9,589 bases of DNA from an uncultured Anaerolineaceae bacterium (GCA_938020565.1 CALIHP010000072.1:1-9589); one strand, 5' to 3'. Numbered from the stretch's first letter, positions 1-7,004 are shown. Numbers and translations: made by a program. Notes: generated from the sequence alone by a model not told the origin.

Positions 1-914
1 TAACCGCTGCTCCGCGAGAGGATTCTCGCGGCTTCGTTTCGAGGCGTAAATTTCAGCAAATCGGGCGTCTCTTCTTCCCATTCGAGGCTGCCTTCAGTTC
101 CGAAGATCCGGACGGCTAATCCGTTCTTATGCCCTGACGCTACCTGAGAGCACCAGTACCCGCCGTTAATTCCGTTTTCATATTCAACCAGAATATTCGC
201 GTTCAGGTCTAATTCTTTTCCGAAGCGATTCACGGTCGCAAGCAGCCGTTTGATTTTGAGTCCTGTCAGGTAATGGACCATGTTTTCCATATGCGAACCG
301 ATGTCGCCGGTGCAGTTGGAAATTCCGGTGATTGCCGGGTTCATTCGCCACGTTGAAAACTTGTTCCCGCCGTCTTTACTCTTTTCCGCGACCTCGTCCA
401 GGAGCCAATCCTGCGCGTATTCGGCGTTGACGTTCAGGATTTCGCCGATTTTCCCGTTCGCGATCATCTCTCGCGCTACTTTAACCATGGTATAACCCGT
501 GTAGGTATAGGTGACGGCGAAAATCAGGTTCTTTTCTTTCGCCGTTTTAACCAGGTCTTCCGCTTCTTCAACCGTAAAGCAGAGCGGCTTTTCACAGACG
601 ACGTGGAATCCCGCGTCAAGAAAGGCTTTTGCGATAGCGTAATGCGTATGGTTGGGCGTTGTAACGACGACGAAGTCGATTTTATCGCTGCGCGCTGCCT
701 CTTCTTTGGCCATCGTTTCGAAATCCGGATAGACGCGGTTCGGGTCCAGCCGCCAGGTTTCGCCAGTTTCGCGATTCGCTTCCGGATTCGTCGAGAAGCA
801 TCCGGCGGCCAGCGCAGCGCGACCATCCAGACTGATCGCTTTGCGATGAACGTCGCCGATAAAGGCACGGTTATGCCCTCCGACCATGCCATACGTTAAC
901 CGTTCGTTTTTCAT
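1..914 (-). CDS. Gfo/Idh/MocA family NAD(P)-dependent oxidoreductase, 3' end cut off by the window edge
   Basis: Translation from the ATG at 912-914 gives 304 uninterrupted residues and runs off the left edge without a stop. Family members are usually about 340-400 residues, so the C-terminal part is missing. The N-terminus is a Rossmann nucleotide-binding fold with a modified glycine motif (GMVGGHNRAFIG, residues 9-20). The family EKP motif is at 108-110, where the Lys is the usual catalytic or cofactor-contacting residue. A GDIGSH motif (203-208) lies in the C-terminal substrate domain and supplies the usual catalytic-site His. The FIG-x-VHR start matches a subfamily found beside sugar isomerases. 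These enzymes oxidise or reduce a hydroxyl of a sugar, cyclitol or sugar acid in the cytoplasm; the substrate cannot be read from the sequence. A GGAGG ribosome site (922-926) lies 7 bases before the ATG. The gene follows the isomerase after 15 bases, so the two are probably co-transcribed. Confidence 0.92.
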   Translation of the reverse strand, partial: MKNERLTYGMVGGHNRAFIGDVHRKAISLDGRAALAAGCFSTNPEANRETGETWRLDPNRVYPDFETMAKEEAARSDKIDFVVVTTPNHTHYAIAKAFLDAGFHVVCEKPLCFTVEEAEDLVKTAKEKNLIFAVTYTYTGYTMVKVAREMIANGKIGEILNVNAEYAQDWLLDEVAEKSKDGGNKFSTWRMNPAITGISNCTGDIGSHMENMVHYLTGLKIKRLLATVNRFGKELDLNANILVEYENGINGGYWCSQVASGHKNGLAVRIFGTEGSLEWEEETPDLLKFTPRNEAARILSRSSG

Positions 915-929
915 CCTTTTTCCTCCGGT

Positions 930-1922
930 CTAATTCGCGATCGCGTCGTCAAATTTGACGGCTGATTTACTGAAATTGAGCTTTTTGACGAAGGCCGCCG
1001 CTTCGGCAGCGCCGAAGATCCGGTCCATTCCGCTGTCTTCCCATTCAACGGAGAGCGGTCCGTCATAGCCGAATTCGTTCAAAACGCGGATAATTTCTTC
1101 AAAGTTGACGTTCCCATGTCCAAGCGACCGGAAGTTCCAGCCGCGGCGGGAATCGCCGAAGTCGATATGCGAGCCGAGGAGCCCGGACCTGCCGTCGAGC
1201 GTTACGGCGACGTCTTTCATATGCACATGATAGACGCGGTCGATAAAATCGCGCAGGAACAGATGCGGCTGGATTCCCTGCCAGAGTAAATGACTTGGAT
1301 CAAAATTCAGCCCGAATTCAGGGTAATCCCTGAACTTGTCTAAGAGCTTTTGCGTCGAATAATAGTCGAACGCGATTTCGCCTGGATGAACTTCGAGGGC
1401 AAATTTAACGTTATATTTTCGGAATTCTTCCAGAATTGGGACCCATAGCCTGAAGATCTCGTCAAAGCCGGCTTCGATCATGGCTTCGGTCGTTTGTGGG
1501 AATGAGTAAAAGAATTTCCAGATCGGCGAGCCGGTAAACCCTGTAATGATATGGACGTCTAATTTGCCGGCGATTTCAGCGGCTTTTTTCATGGATTCGA
1601 TCCCCCATTCGCGGATGGCTTCGGGTTTTCCAGCGAGCGACTGGGGCGCGAAATTATCCAGCCGGGGATCGGGGGCGTCGCCGACGCATTGTCCGATAAT
1701 ATGCGTCGCGAGCGCTTTACATTTCAGATTATTTTTTTTCAGCGTGTCCTGGATAAATTGAATGTAGTTCTGATCTGCGCAGGCTTTTTCGATGTCGAAG
1801 CTGTTGCCCCAGGTCGCGATTTCGATCCCGTCGTAGCCCATCGAAGCCGCGGTTTTGCAGAGTTCTTCGAACGATAAATCGGCCCATTGGGCTGTACAAA
1901 GCGTAACAATTCTTTCTCCCAT
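930..1922 (-). CDS. Sugar phosphate isomerase/epimerase, TIM barrel (AP endonuclease 2-like fold)
   Basis: This 330-residue protein belongs to the xylose isomerase-like TIM-barrel superfamily, which includes IolE-type dehydratases and D-tagatose 3-epimerase-type enzymes. It is somewhat longer than the usual 270-300 residues. Likely divalent-metal ligands sit at the expected barrel strands: E177 (FALEVHPGE), D208 with H211 (NFDPSHLLW), H234 (YHVHMKD) and E293 (SVEWED). Other superfamily signatures are GYDGIEIATWG (29-39) near the N-terminus and the acidic end of the last strand. The reaction is probably isomerisation or epimerisation of a keto-sugar or cyclitol, and the exact substrate is unknown. 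There is no signal peptide, so it is cytoplasmic. An AAGGAG ribosome site (1930-1935) lies 7 bases before the ATG. It is the first gene of a two-gene unit with the oxidoreductase, a pairing typical of sugar or inositol-like catabolism. A LacI-type operator lies about 155 bases upstream. Confidence 0.92.
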   Translation of the reverse strand: MGERIVTLCTAQWADLSFEELCKTAASMGYDGIEIATWGNSFDIEKACADQNYIQFIQDTLKKNNLKCKALATHIIGQCVGDAPDPRLDNFAPQSLAGKPEAIREWGIESMKKAAEIAGKLDVHIITGFTGSPIWKFFYSFPQTTEAMIEAGFDEIFRLWVPILEEFRKYNVKFALEVHPGEIAFDYYSTQKLLDKFRDYPEFGLNFDPSHLLWQGIQPHLFLRDFIDRVYHVHMKDVAVTLDGRSGLLGSHIDFGDSRRGWNFRSLGHGNVNFEEIIRVLNEFGYDGPLSVEWEDSGMDRIFGAAEAAAFVKKLNFSKSAVKFDDAIAN

Positions 1923-2075
1923 AAAATAACTCCTTTTTTATTTCCGGGTGATTGTTGATGATATATGAATTACTATTTGAGAATAGCGTATCTGGATCGT
2001 CTTACGTTGGCAGAATGCCTCCTTTGGCCAATGCTTATTAAAATTCTGGATAATGAAAATTCTTCTTTCGCTGGA

Positions 2076-2089
2076 TGAAAACGTTTTCT
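2076..2089. promoter_or_regulatory. LacI/GalR-family (cre-like) operator
   Basis: The sequence TGAAAACGTTTTCT has a perfect 12-base palindromic core, GAAAACGTTTTC (2077-2088), with the central CG step typical of LacI/GalR-family operators. It fits the CcpA cre consensus (TGWAANCGNTNWCA) except for the final base. It is the best match of this type seen in the intergenic DNA and lies about 155 bases upstream of the isomerase gene, so the regulator would control the isomerase-oxidoreductase unit. No LacI-family gene is in the window. A chance palindrome in AT-rich DNA remains possible. Confidence 0.5.
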
Positions 2090-2201
2090 ATTCTTCTTGT
2101 ATTACCGGGCTCCTTTTATTTTTTCCTCACCTTCTTCCTTAAGTAATATTTAAATATGAAGCCTGTTCCTTTTCCGTTTCAATTTTACCATGGGAATTTC
2201 A

Positions 2202-2222
2202 GACCAGACCTGAGGGTCGGTC
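2202..2222 (-). other. Bulged stem-loop downstream of the activase operon, possible transcript 3' end
   Basis: GACC-A-GACC (2202-2210) pairs with GGTC-GGTC (2215-2222) across a TGAG loop, giving 8 base pairs with one bulged A. It lies about 58 bases beyond the TAA of the COG3581-like gene in the direction of transcription. No T-run follows, so it is not a classical intrinsic terminator. It could stabilise the mRNA end or act with Rho, or be coincidental. Confidence 0.3.
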
Positions 2223-2279
2223 GTAATTTCCGTCAGGCCCGATCGAGATACATGCTGCGGATTAGAGGGATTCGGAAGT

Positions 2280-3626
2280 TTAATCGCTGCGCTGGTTTGG
2301 TTGGCGCTCCGCTTTAACCGGAGTCAGCGCGAAGGCGATCGTCTCATTCGCCGGCGCGATACCCTTGCCGCGTTCTTCCAGCTTTTCCCGTCCGATCGAG
2401 AGCATCAGTTTGATCCGGTTTTCCTGGTTGACCTGCGTCGCGCCGGGATCATAGTCGACGGCGACGATATTCGCTTCGGGATGATTTTCCCGGATCGCGC
2501 GGATCATTCCTTTCCCGACGATATGATTCGGGAGGCAGCCGAACGGCTGGGCGCAGACGATATTTTCGTATCCCGATTCGATCAGTTCGAGCATCTCGGC
2601 GGTCAGCAGCCATCCCTCGCCCATTTTACAGCCATGCCCGATATAGGGCGCGACGATTTCTTTCAGATGCGCATAGCTGGCCGGGGCAATATAGCGTTCG
2701 GAGGTCCGCAGCACGCTGAGCAGGTCTTCTTCAAACTGCTGCAGGTAGTTGAACATGACTTTGACGCCGATTTTTTTCAGCCCGCTTCCGCCGTAAAGCT
2801 CAATATCCTCCAGCCGGTTATCAACCTTGAAGAGCATGAACGCGAGGACGCCCGGAACGTTCACTTCGCAGCCCTGATCAAACAGGAATTTTTCCAGGTT
2901 ATTATTCGCGAGCGGGGAATACTTGACGTAGATTTCGCCGACAATTCCGACGCGGACTTTTTTTCGATCGGCGATTTGAATCTTTTCGAATGATTGGAGA
3001 ATTTGCGTCAGGAGCGAGCGGATCGATTTCCGGTCGACGGCGCCTCCCTTTTCGAACAGGCCGCAGATCGTTTTCACCCAGGACGCGACGAGGTTCTCCG
3101 ATTCGCCATAGTTGATTTCATACGGCTTTGTCTGATTGTTCAGGAGCGTCAGGCAGTCGCCGAAAATCAGTGCCGCGAATGCCTGACGGAGCATCGGGAG
3201 CGTAAAGCTGAATCCCGGGTTTTTTTCCATTCCCGACAGGTTGACCGAGATGACCGGAATATGGCCCATCCCGGCGTTGACGAGCGCCTTTCGCAGCAGG
3301 TGAATATAATTCGACGCGCGGCAGCCGCCGCCGGTCTGCGACATGGCGAGGGCGACTTTATTCAGGTCGTATTTTCCCGACTTAAGCGCGCTGATCATCT
3401 GCCCGATGGTCAGCAGCGCGGGGTAGCAGGTGTCGTTATGGACATACTTGATTCCCTGGCTGCGGACGTCCGGGTCCGAGTTGGTCAGCAGTTCGACATG
3501 ATAACCGTTCCGACGCAGCACGTATATCAGGAATCGGAAATGAATATCGAGCATGTTGGGGATCAGGATCGTGTAATCCTTTTTCATTTCTTTGGTAAAT
3601 TCAATCCGCTGGATCGGTTCAGCCAT
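2280..3626 (-). CDS. COG3581-like protein (HgdB/2-hydroxyacyl-CoA dehydratase-related), partner of the large activase
   Basis: This 448-residue protein matches the C-terminal segment of the large acyl-CoA dehydratase activase-like proteins of anaerobes. Recognisable blocks are NDTCYPALLTIGQM (64-77), SQTGGGCRASNYI (96-108), VGIVGEIYVKYSP (226-238), HGCKMGEGWLLTAEM (331-345), ENIVCAQPFGCLPNHIVGKGM (354-374) and VDYDPGATQVNQENRIKLML (390-409). Conserved cysteines C67, C102, C333, C358 and C364 are candidates for binding an iron-sulfur cluster, by analogy with HgdB-type dehydratase subunits; that role is inferred. No signal peptide or membrane segment is seen. The ATG overlaps the upstream gene by 8 bases (ATGGCTGA), so translation is probably coupled. 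A GGAG lies 6 bases before it. A later Met (residue 14) precedes the conserved core but has no better ribosome site. The product probably forms a complex with the upstream ATPase protein; substrate and reaction are unknown. Confidence 0.88.
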   Translation of the reverse strand: MAEPIQRIEFTKEMKKDYTILIPNMLDIHFRFLIYVLRRNGYHVELLTNSDPDVRSQGIKYVHNDTCYPALLTIGQMISALKSGKYDLNKVALAMSQTGGGCRASNYIHLLRKALVNAGMGHIPVISVNLSGMEKNPGFSFTLPMLRQAFAALIFGDCLTLLNNQTKPYEINYGESENLVASWVKTICGLFEKGGAVDRKSIRSLLTQILQSFEKIQIADRKKVRVGIVGEIYVKYSPLANNNLEKFLFDQGCEVNVPGVLAFMLFKVDNRLEDIELYGGSGLKKIGVKVMFNYLQQFEEDLLSVLRTSERYIAPASYAHLKEIVAPYIGHGCKMGEGWLLTAEMLELIESGYENIVCAQPFGCLPNHIVGKGMIRAIRENHPEANIVAVDYDPGATQVNQENRIKLMLSIGREKLEERGKGIAPANETIAFALTPVKAERQPNQRSD

Positions 3627-6561
3627 GAAGCACTCCGGTTTTCTGCCGTGCGGCGGCGAATAAGGAACGGATACGGATTTTTACCGCTCCGAGGTTGGTA
3701 ATCTCGTCAATTTTAATCTGCGTATAGATTTTATCCCCGGCTTCGAGGATCGACCGCGTTTCGTCGGTCGTAATCGCGTCGACGCCGCATCCGAACGAAA
3801 CGAGCTGAATCAGGTTCAGGTTCGGGTCGTTCGCGTCAGCGACGAATTTCGCCGCGCCGTAGATCCGGGCGTGATAGGTCCATTGGTTCAGGACGCGGGT
3901 CGGGAATTTATCGTAATGCCGAAGGAGCGAATCGTCGGAGAGGACGACGGCGCCGGTATCGGCGATAAAGCGGTCGATTCCATGGTTGATCTCGTTGTCG
4001 AGGTGATACGGACGGCCGCTCAGGACGATCGCCTGAAGTTTTTTTTCGCGGGCGAGCGCTAAATATTCGTCGCCTTTATCCATGATCGCGGTCAGGTAAC
4101 GGCGCTGTTCCGTGTAGGCCTCCTTCGCCGCGCGCTCGACGTCCCTGAGCTGGACGGGGCCAAACTCGCGTTCCAGAATGGCCCGAATTTTTTTCGGGAA
4201 GTCTTTCGGCCGGTGGATCCCGACGTAATCCTTGATAAAGCGGGTTTCCCGGAGGCGTTTAATATTGCTGTTAATGACTTCGGGGTAATACGCGACGACG
4301 GGGCAGTTGTAATGATTATCGCTGATTCCTTCGTCGAAGTTATAGCTCATGCAGGGATAAAAGATCGCGTCGACCTTCCGGTCGAGGAGCTCTTCGATAT
4401 GCCCATGCGCGATTTTCGCGGGGTAGCAGGCGGTATCCGACGGGATCGAGTGCTGCCCCTTGAGATAGATACTGCGGTTCGAGGGCGGCGAGACGACGAC
4501 GCCGAAGCCGAGCGCCGTAAAAAATTTATGCCAGAAAGGCAGGAGCTCATAAAAATTCAGGACGAGCGGAAGTCCGATCGTTTCGCGCCGCATTCCCGTT
4601 TCGTCGCGATATTCGCGCAGGAGCGTTTTCTTATACTCGAACAGGTTGTATTTCGGCCTGGCAGAGAGGACCGTAATCGGCCGGTCGCACTGGTTCCCCC
4701 CGATAAAGCGCCGGTTGCCGTCGAACGTGTTGATCGTCAGCCGGCAATGATTGGTGCACTTATTGCAGACGGAGGCGCGGACGGTATGCGTGAATTTCGC
4801 GAGTCCGTCGCGGTCCATCAGCGTCGAACGTGTCTGACCTTCGTCTTCGGCGAGCCGCTTCGCGTAGAGCGCGGCGCCGAACGCGCCCATCAATCCGGAG
4901 ATTCCCGGCCGGATAACTTCGCGTCCGATTTCCTGCTCAAAGGCGCGGAGGACGGCGTCGTTCAGGAACGTTCCGCCCTGAACGACGATATGATCGCCGA
5001 GCGATTCGGTATCGCGGACGCGGATGACTTTATACAGCGCGTTTTTGACGACGCTGATCGAGAGTCCGGCGGAAATATTTTCGATTGTCGCGCCGTCCTT
5101 CTGCGCCTGTTTCACGGATGAATTCATGAACACCGTGCAGCGCGAGCCGAGGTCGACCGGCTGGTCCGCGGTTAATCCCAGCCTGGCGAATTCGTCGATC
5201 GATTTCCCGAGTGCGCCCGCGAACGTCTGCAGGAACGATCCACAGCCGGAGGAACAGGCTTCATTCAGGAAGATATTATCGATTGCGCCGCCGCGAATCT
5301 TGAAGCATTTAATATCCTGACCGCCGATATCGATAATGAAGTCGACGTCAGGGTCGAATTTCTTCGCCGCGTTAAAATGCGCTACGGTTTCGACGACGCC
5401 GTGATCGGCGTGGAAAGCGTTCTTGATAATTTCTTCTCCGTAGCCGGTCGTCGCCGACGAGACGAGGCGAATCTCCGGAAATTTTTCGTAGACTTCTTCG
5501 AGGAAGGCTTTAACGAGCGGGACCGGGTTGCCGCTGTTCGAGAGGTATTTCGCGAACGCGATTTCCTCGTCTTCGTTCAACACGACGGCTTTCAGCGTCG
5601 TCGAACCGGCGTCGATCCCGATATACGCGCGCCGGCTTCCGGTCAACGGGCAATCGGTCCGTTCGGTGCGGCTGTGATGCCTTGCGTAAAAGTCGCGGTA
5701 GGCTTCCTCGTTTTCGAAAAGCGGCGGGAGGCTGTTGTAATCCCGGTTTTTTCCTGACAGCTCGATTTTCCGGATCGTGTCTTCGAGGACGATCGCGTCA
5801 CCGCCATTTTCGAGCGCAGCGCCGAGGGCGACGTAGTAGAGCGAATTTTCCGGGCTGGTCCCTTCGGTTTTCAGCGCGTCGTCGAACGCGCTCCTGAGCT
5901 CGGAGAGAAACGTCAGCGGTCCGCCCAGATAAAGGATATTGCCTTCGAATTCGCGTCCCTGCGCGAGGCCGGCGATCGTCTGGTTGACGACCGCGGAGAA
6001 AATCGAAGCACAGATATCTTCTTTGCTTGCGCCCTGATTCAGGAGCGGCTGAATATCCGATTTAGCGAAAACGCCGCAGCGGGAAGCGATCGCGTAGGTT
6101 TTCTGATGCGCCCTGGCGGCCTCGTTCATCTCGCCAGGGGTCATCGCGAGCAGCGTCCCCATCTGGTCGATGAACGCGCCGGTCCCCCCGGCGCAGCTTC
6201 CGTTCATCCGTACTTCCATGATACCCGTCAGAAAGAGGATTTTCGCGTCCTCGCCGCCGAGTTCGATAACGATATCAGCTTCGGGGTTGAACGCGCGGAC
6301 GGCCGCTTTCGTCGCGAAAACCTCCTGAACGAACGGGATCCTGACCTGTTCGGCGAAGCCCATCCCTGCCGAACCTGAGACGCTCAGCTGCGCGAAGGAT
6401 TCTTTCGGGAAGGTGTGCGCGATATCTTTGAGCATGAAGATAACTTTTTCCGCGATCTGGGAAAAATGACGCTCATACTTTTTATAAACAATCTGATCCT
6501 GATGATTGAGGACGACGCTTTTCAGCGTCGTTGATCCGACGTCTAATCCGATTTTTAACAA
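3619..6561 (-). CDS. Large acyl-CoA dehydratase activase-like protein: two BcrA/BadF ATPase modules plus DUF2229-type region
   Basis: From the TTG at 6559-6561 the protein has 980 residues. Module 1 (about 1-260) has the ASKHA phosphate loop DVGSTTLKS (7-15), LGGEDAK (101-107), GSCAGGTGAF (121-130) and SRCGVFAKSD (160-169). Module 2 (about 312-570) repeats this: GIDAGSTTLKA (315-325), DIGGQDIK (411-418), NEACSSGCGSF (433-443) and SRCTVFMNSS (473-482). In HgdC-type activators two such cysteines per subunit hold a [4Fe-4S] cluster between subunits; both modules keep them (C123/C162 and C436/C475). The rest carries a CNKCTNHC motif (599-606), C625, ACYPAK (711-716), YPCMSY (735-740), SGRPYHLDNEINHG and a C-terminal FGCGVDAITTDE. 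The family couples ATP hydrolysis to low-potential electron transfer in the cytoplasm. An ATG 60 bases upstream would add 20 residues, but lacks a ribosome site and lies in a hairpin; homologues typically begin at MLKIGLDVG. The gene overlaps the COG3581-like gene by 8 bases. Confidence 0.93.
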   Translation of the reverse strand: MLKIGLDVGSTTLKSVVLNHQDQIVYKKYERHFSQIAEKVIFMLKDIAHTFPKESFAQLSVSGSAGMGFAEQVRIPFVQEVFATKAAVRAFNPEADIVIELGGEDAKILFLTGIMEVRMNGSCAGGTGAFIDQMGTLLAMTPGEMNEAARAHQKTYAIASRCGVFAKSDIQPLLNQGASKEDICASIFSAVVNQTIAGLAQGREFEGNILYLGGPLTFLSELRSAFDDALKTEGTSPENSLYYVALGAALENGGDAIVLEDTIRKIELSGKNRDYNSLPPLFENEEAYRDFYARHHSRTERTDCPLTGSRRAYIGIDAGSTTLKAVVLNEDEEIAFAKYLSNSGNPVPLVKAFLEEVYEKFPEIRLVSSATTGYGEEIIKNAFHADHGVVETVAHFNAAKKFDPDVDFIIDIGGQDIKCFKIRGGAIDNIFLNEACSSGCGSFLQTFAGALGKSIDEFARLGLTADQPVDLGSRCTVFMNSSVKQAQKDGATIENISAGLSISVVKNALYKVIRVRDTESLGDHIVVQGGTFLNDAVLRAFEQEIGREVIRPGISGLMGAFGAALYAKRLAEDEGQTRSTLMDRDGLAKFTHTVRASVCNKCTNHCRLTINTFDGNRRFIGGNQCDRPITVLSARPKYNLFEYKKTLLREYRDETGMRRETIGLPLVLNFYELLPFWHKFFTALGFGVVVSPPSNRSIYLKGQHSIPSDTACYPAKIAHGHIEELLDRKVDAIFYPCMSYNFDEGISDNHYNCPVVAYYPEVINSNIKRLRETRFIKDYVGIHRPKDFPKKIRAILEREFGPVQLRDVERAAKEAYTEQRRYLTAIMDKGDEYLALAREKKLQAIVLSGRPYHLDNEINHGIDRFIADTGAVVLSDDSLLRHYDKFPTRVLNQWTYHARIYGAAKFVADANDPNLNLIQLVSFGCGVDAITTDETRSILEAGDKIYTQIKIDEITNLGAVKIRIRSLFAAARQKTGVLHG

Positions 6562-6570
6562 AAAACAAAA

Positions 6571-6578
6571 CTCCTTCT
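6571..6578 (-). promoter_or_regulatory. Ribosome binding site that decides a TTG start for the activase
   Basis: On the minus strand AGAAGGAG is followed after 9 bases by TTG (6561-6559), TTA, AAA, ATC, GGA, giving (M)LKIGLDVGSTT, the usual N-terminus of this family. The ATG at 6619-6621 has no purine-rich site before it (GCCGCGAGA). The Shine-Dalgarno match therefore favours TTG. Confidence 0.75.
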
Positions 6579-6605
6579 GGATCTGGCGGACGGGGGTGAG
6601 CTTCT

Positions 6606-6639
6606 CCGGATGGGTCCGCATTCTCGCGGCTGCATCCGG
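6606..6639 (-). other. Two-tier stem-loop in the activase mRNA leader
   Basis: CCGGATG (6606-6612) pairs with CATCCGG (6633-6639). After a symmetric 3-base internal loop on each side, CCGC (6616-6619) pairs with GCGG (6626-6629) across a 6-base loop. That gives 11 base pairs in a regular arrangement. It lies about 28 bases upstream of the activase ribosome site, and the rejected upstream ATG falls at the edge of its inner stem and loop. It could act in mRNA stability or translational control; no known riboswitch class was recognised. Confidence 0.45.
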
Positions 6640-6755
6640 CGTAAACAGCCTTGAAGATACTTCATCTCTGAAATAATACTCGGATTCGCGGCGAAAAACG
6701 ACTGGTCATGACATTTAAATAACGAAGAGAAAGCGGAAGATCTGCGAAATCCTCG

Positions 6756-6783
6756 TGAACCGTTTCGCCCGGACGGCGGTTCA
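6756..6783. repeat. Seven-base inverted repeat upstream of the activase gene
   Basis: TGAACCG (6756-6762) and CGGTTCA (6777-6783) are perfect inverted copies separated by 14 bases. A second inverted pair, GCGAAA (6744-6749) and TTTCGC (6763-6768), interleaves with it. The arrangement could be a regulator site or alternative RNA folds about 195-220 bases before the TTG start. It is short enough to occur by chance. Confidence 0.35.
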
Positions 6784-6950
6784 GAAGATCTCGATTCAAA
6801 AAAATATTTGCGAATAAAAATATCGATTGGCGGAATGTCTTTGCGTTTTCCGGTGGTCAGAATTCTGCTGAACTTGAAATCATTTGTCCTTAAGAAACTC
6901 CTTTCGGCTGGAGCTCAAACCTGTTGCAGGAACATCCTGTTATTTTGCCC

Positions 6951-7004
6951 ATTTCCGGAATAATGCATGCGTTGTTGATTGATTCTTATCCTGAATCCGG
7001 AAAT
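6951..7004. repeat. Nine-base inverted repeat with 36-base spacer in the divergent promoter region
   Basis: ATTTCCGGA (6951-6959) and TCCGGAAAT (6996-7004) are perfect inverted copies. Each half includes the palindrome TCCGGA, so they could be two separate sites for one dimeric regulator rather than one hairpin. They lie 130-185 bases before the first surface-protein gene, just upstream of its candidate promoter. Confidence 0.4.

Larger units (their letters stand above)
1923..2279. other. Intergenic region (357 bases) between the activase operon and the sugar operon
   Basis: This stretch is clearly AT-richer than the flanking genes and holds no credible coding sequence. It should contain the promoter of the isomerase-oxidoreductase unit and the transcription end of the activase operon. 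Visible structure: a cre/LacI-like palindrome at 2076-2089, a bulged stem-loop at 2202-2222, a 12-base AT palindrome (ATATTTAAATAT) at 2146-2157, and a small inverted repeat (CTATT-TGAG-AATAG) at 1973-1986 about 50 bases before the isomerase start. No convincing -35/-10 pair was found; TTTAAT on the minus strand near 2040 matches a -10 box at 5 of 6 positions but lacks a good -35. No stem followed by a T-run marks a classical terminator. Confidence 0.6.

Noticed and set aside
524..899. Open frames of about 100-120 residues on both strands
   Set aside because: They overlap the Gfo/Idh/MocA coding frame, which contains the EKP motif and has a good ribosome site; their compositions are Arg/Lys- or Ser-rich and unlike real proteins.
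1973..1986. Small inverted repeat CTATT-TGAG-AATAG before the isomerase gene
   Set aside because: Five A/T-rich base pairs are easily found by chance in this AT-rich spacer, and there is no other support for a regulatory site.
3619..3626. Frameshift splitting one large activase gene into two
   Set aside because: The upstream gene ends after the conserved C-terminal KIDE-like segment, and the downstream gene has its own ATG and ribosome site in an ATG...TGA overlap; two-protein versions of this family are known, so a genuine two-gene arrangement is more likely than an error.
2301..3701. Two adjacent plus-strand open frames (230 and 235 residues)
   Set aside because: Both are antisense shadows of the COG3581-like gene and the end of the activase gene, whose protein motifs are unambiguous.
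4213..5121. 302-residue open frame on the plus strand inside the activase gene
   Set aside because: It is the in-register antisense shadow of the conserved ATPase and DUF2229-type coding region and shows no family signature.
6839..6900. Tiny minus-strand frame (ATG after TTAAGGACAA, 8 codons) as a leader peptide
   Set aside because: The ribosome site is weak, the peptide shows no run of regulatory codons, and no attenuator-like structure follows directly.
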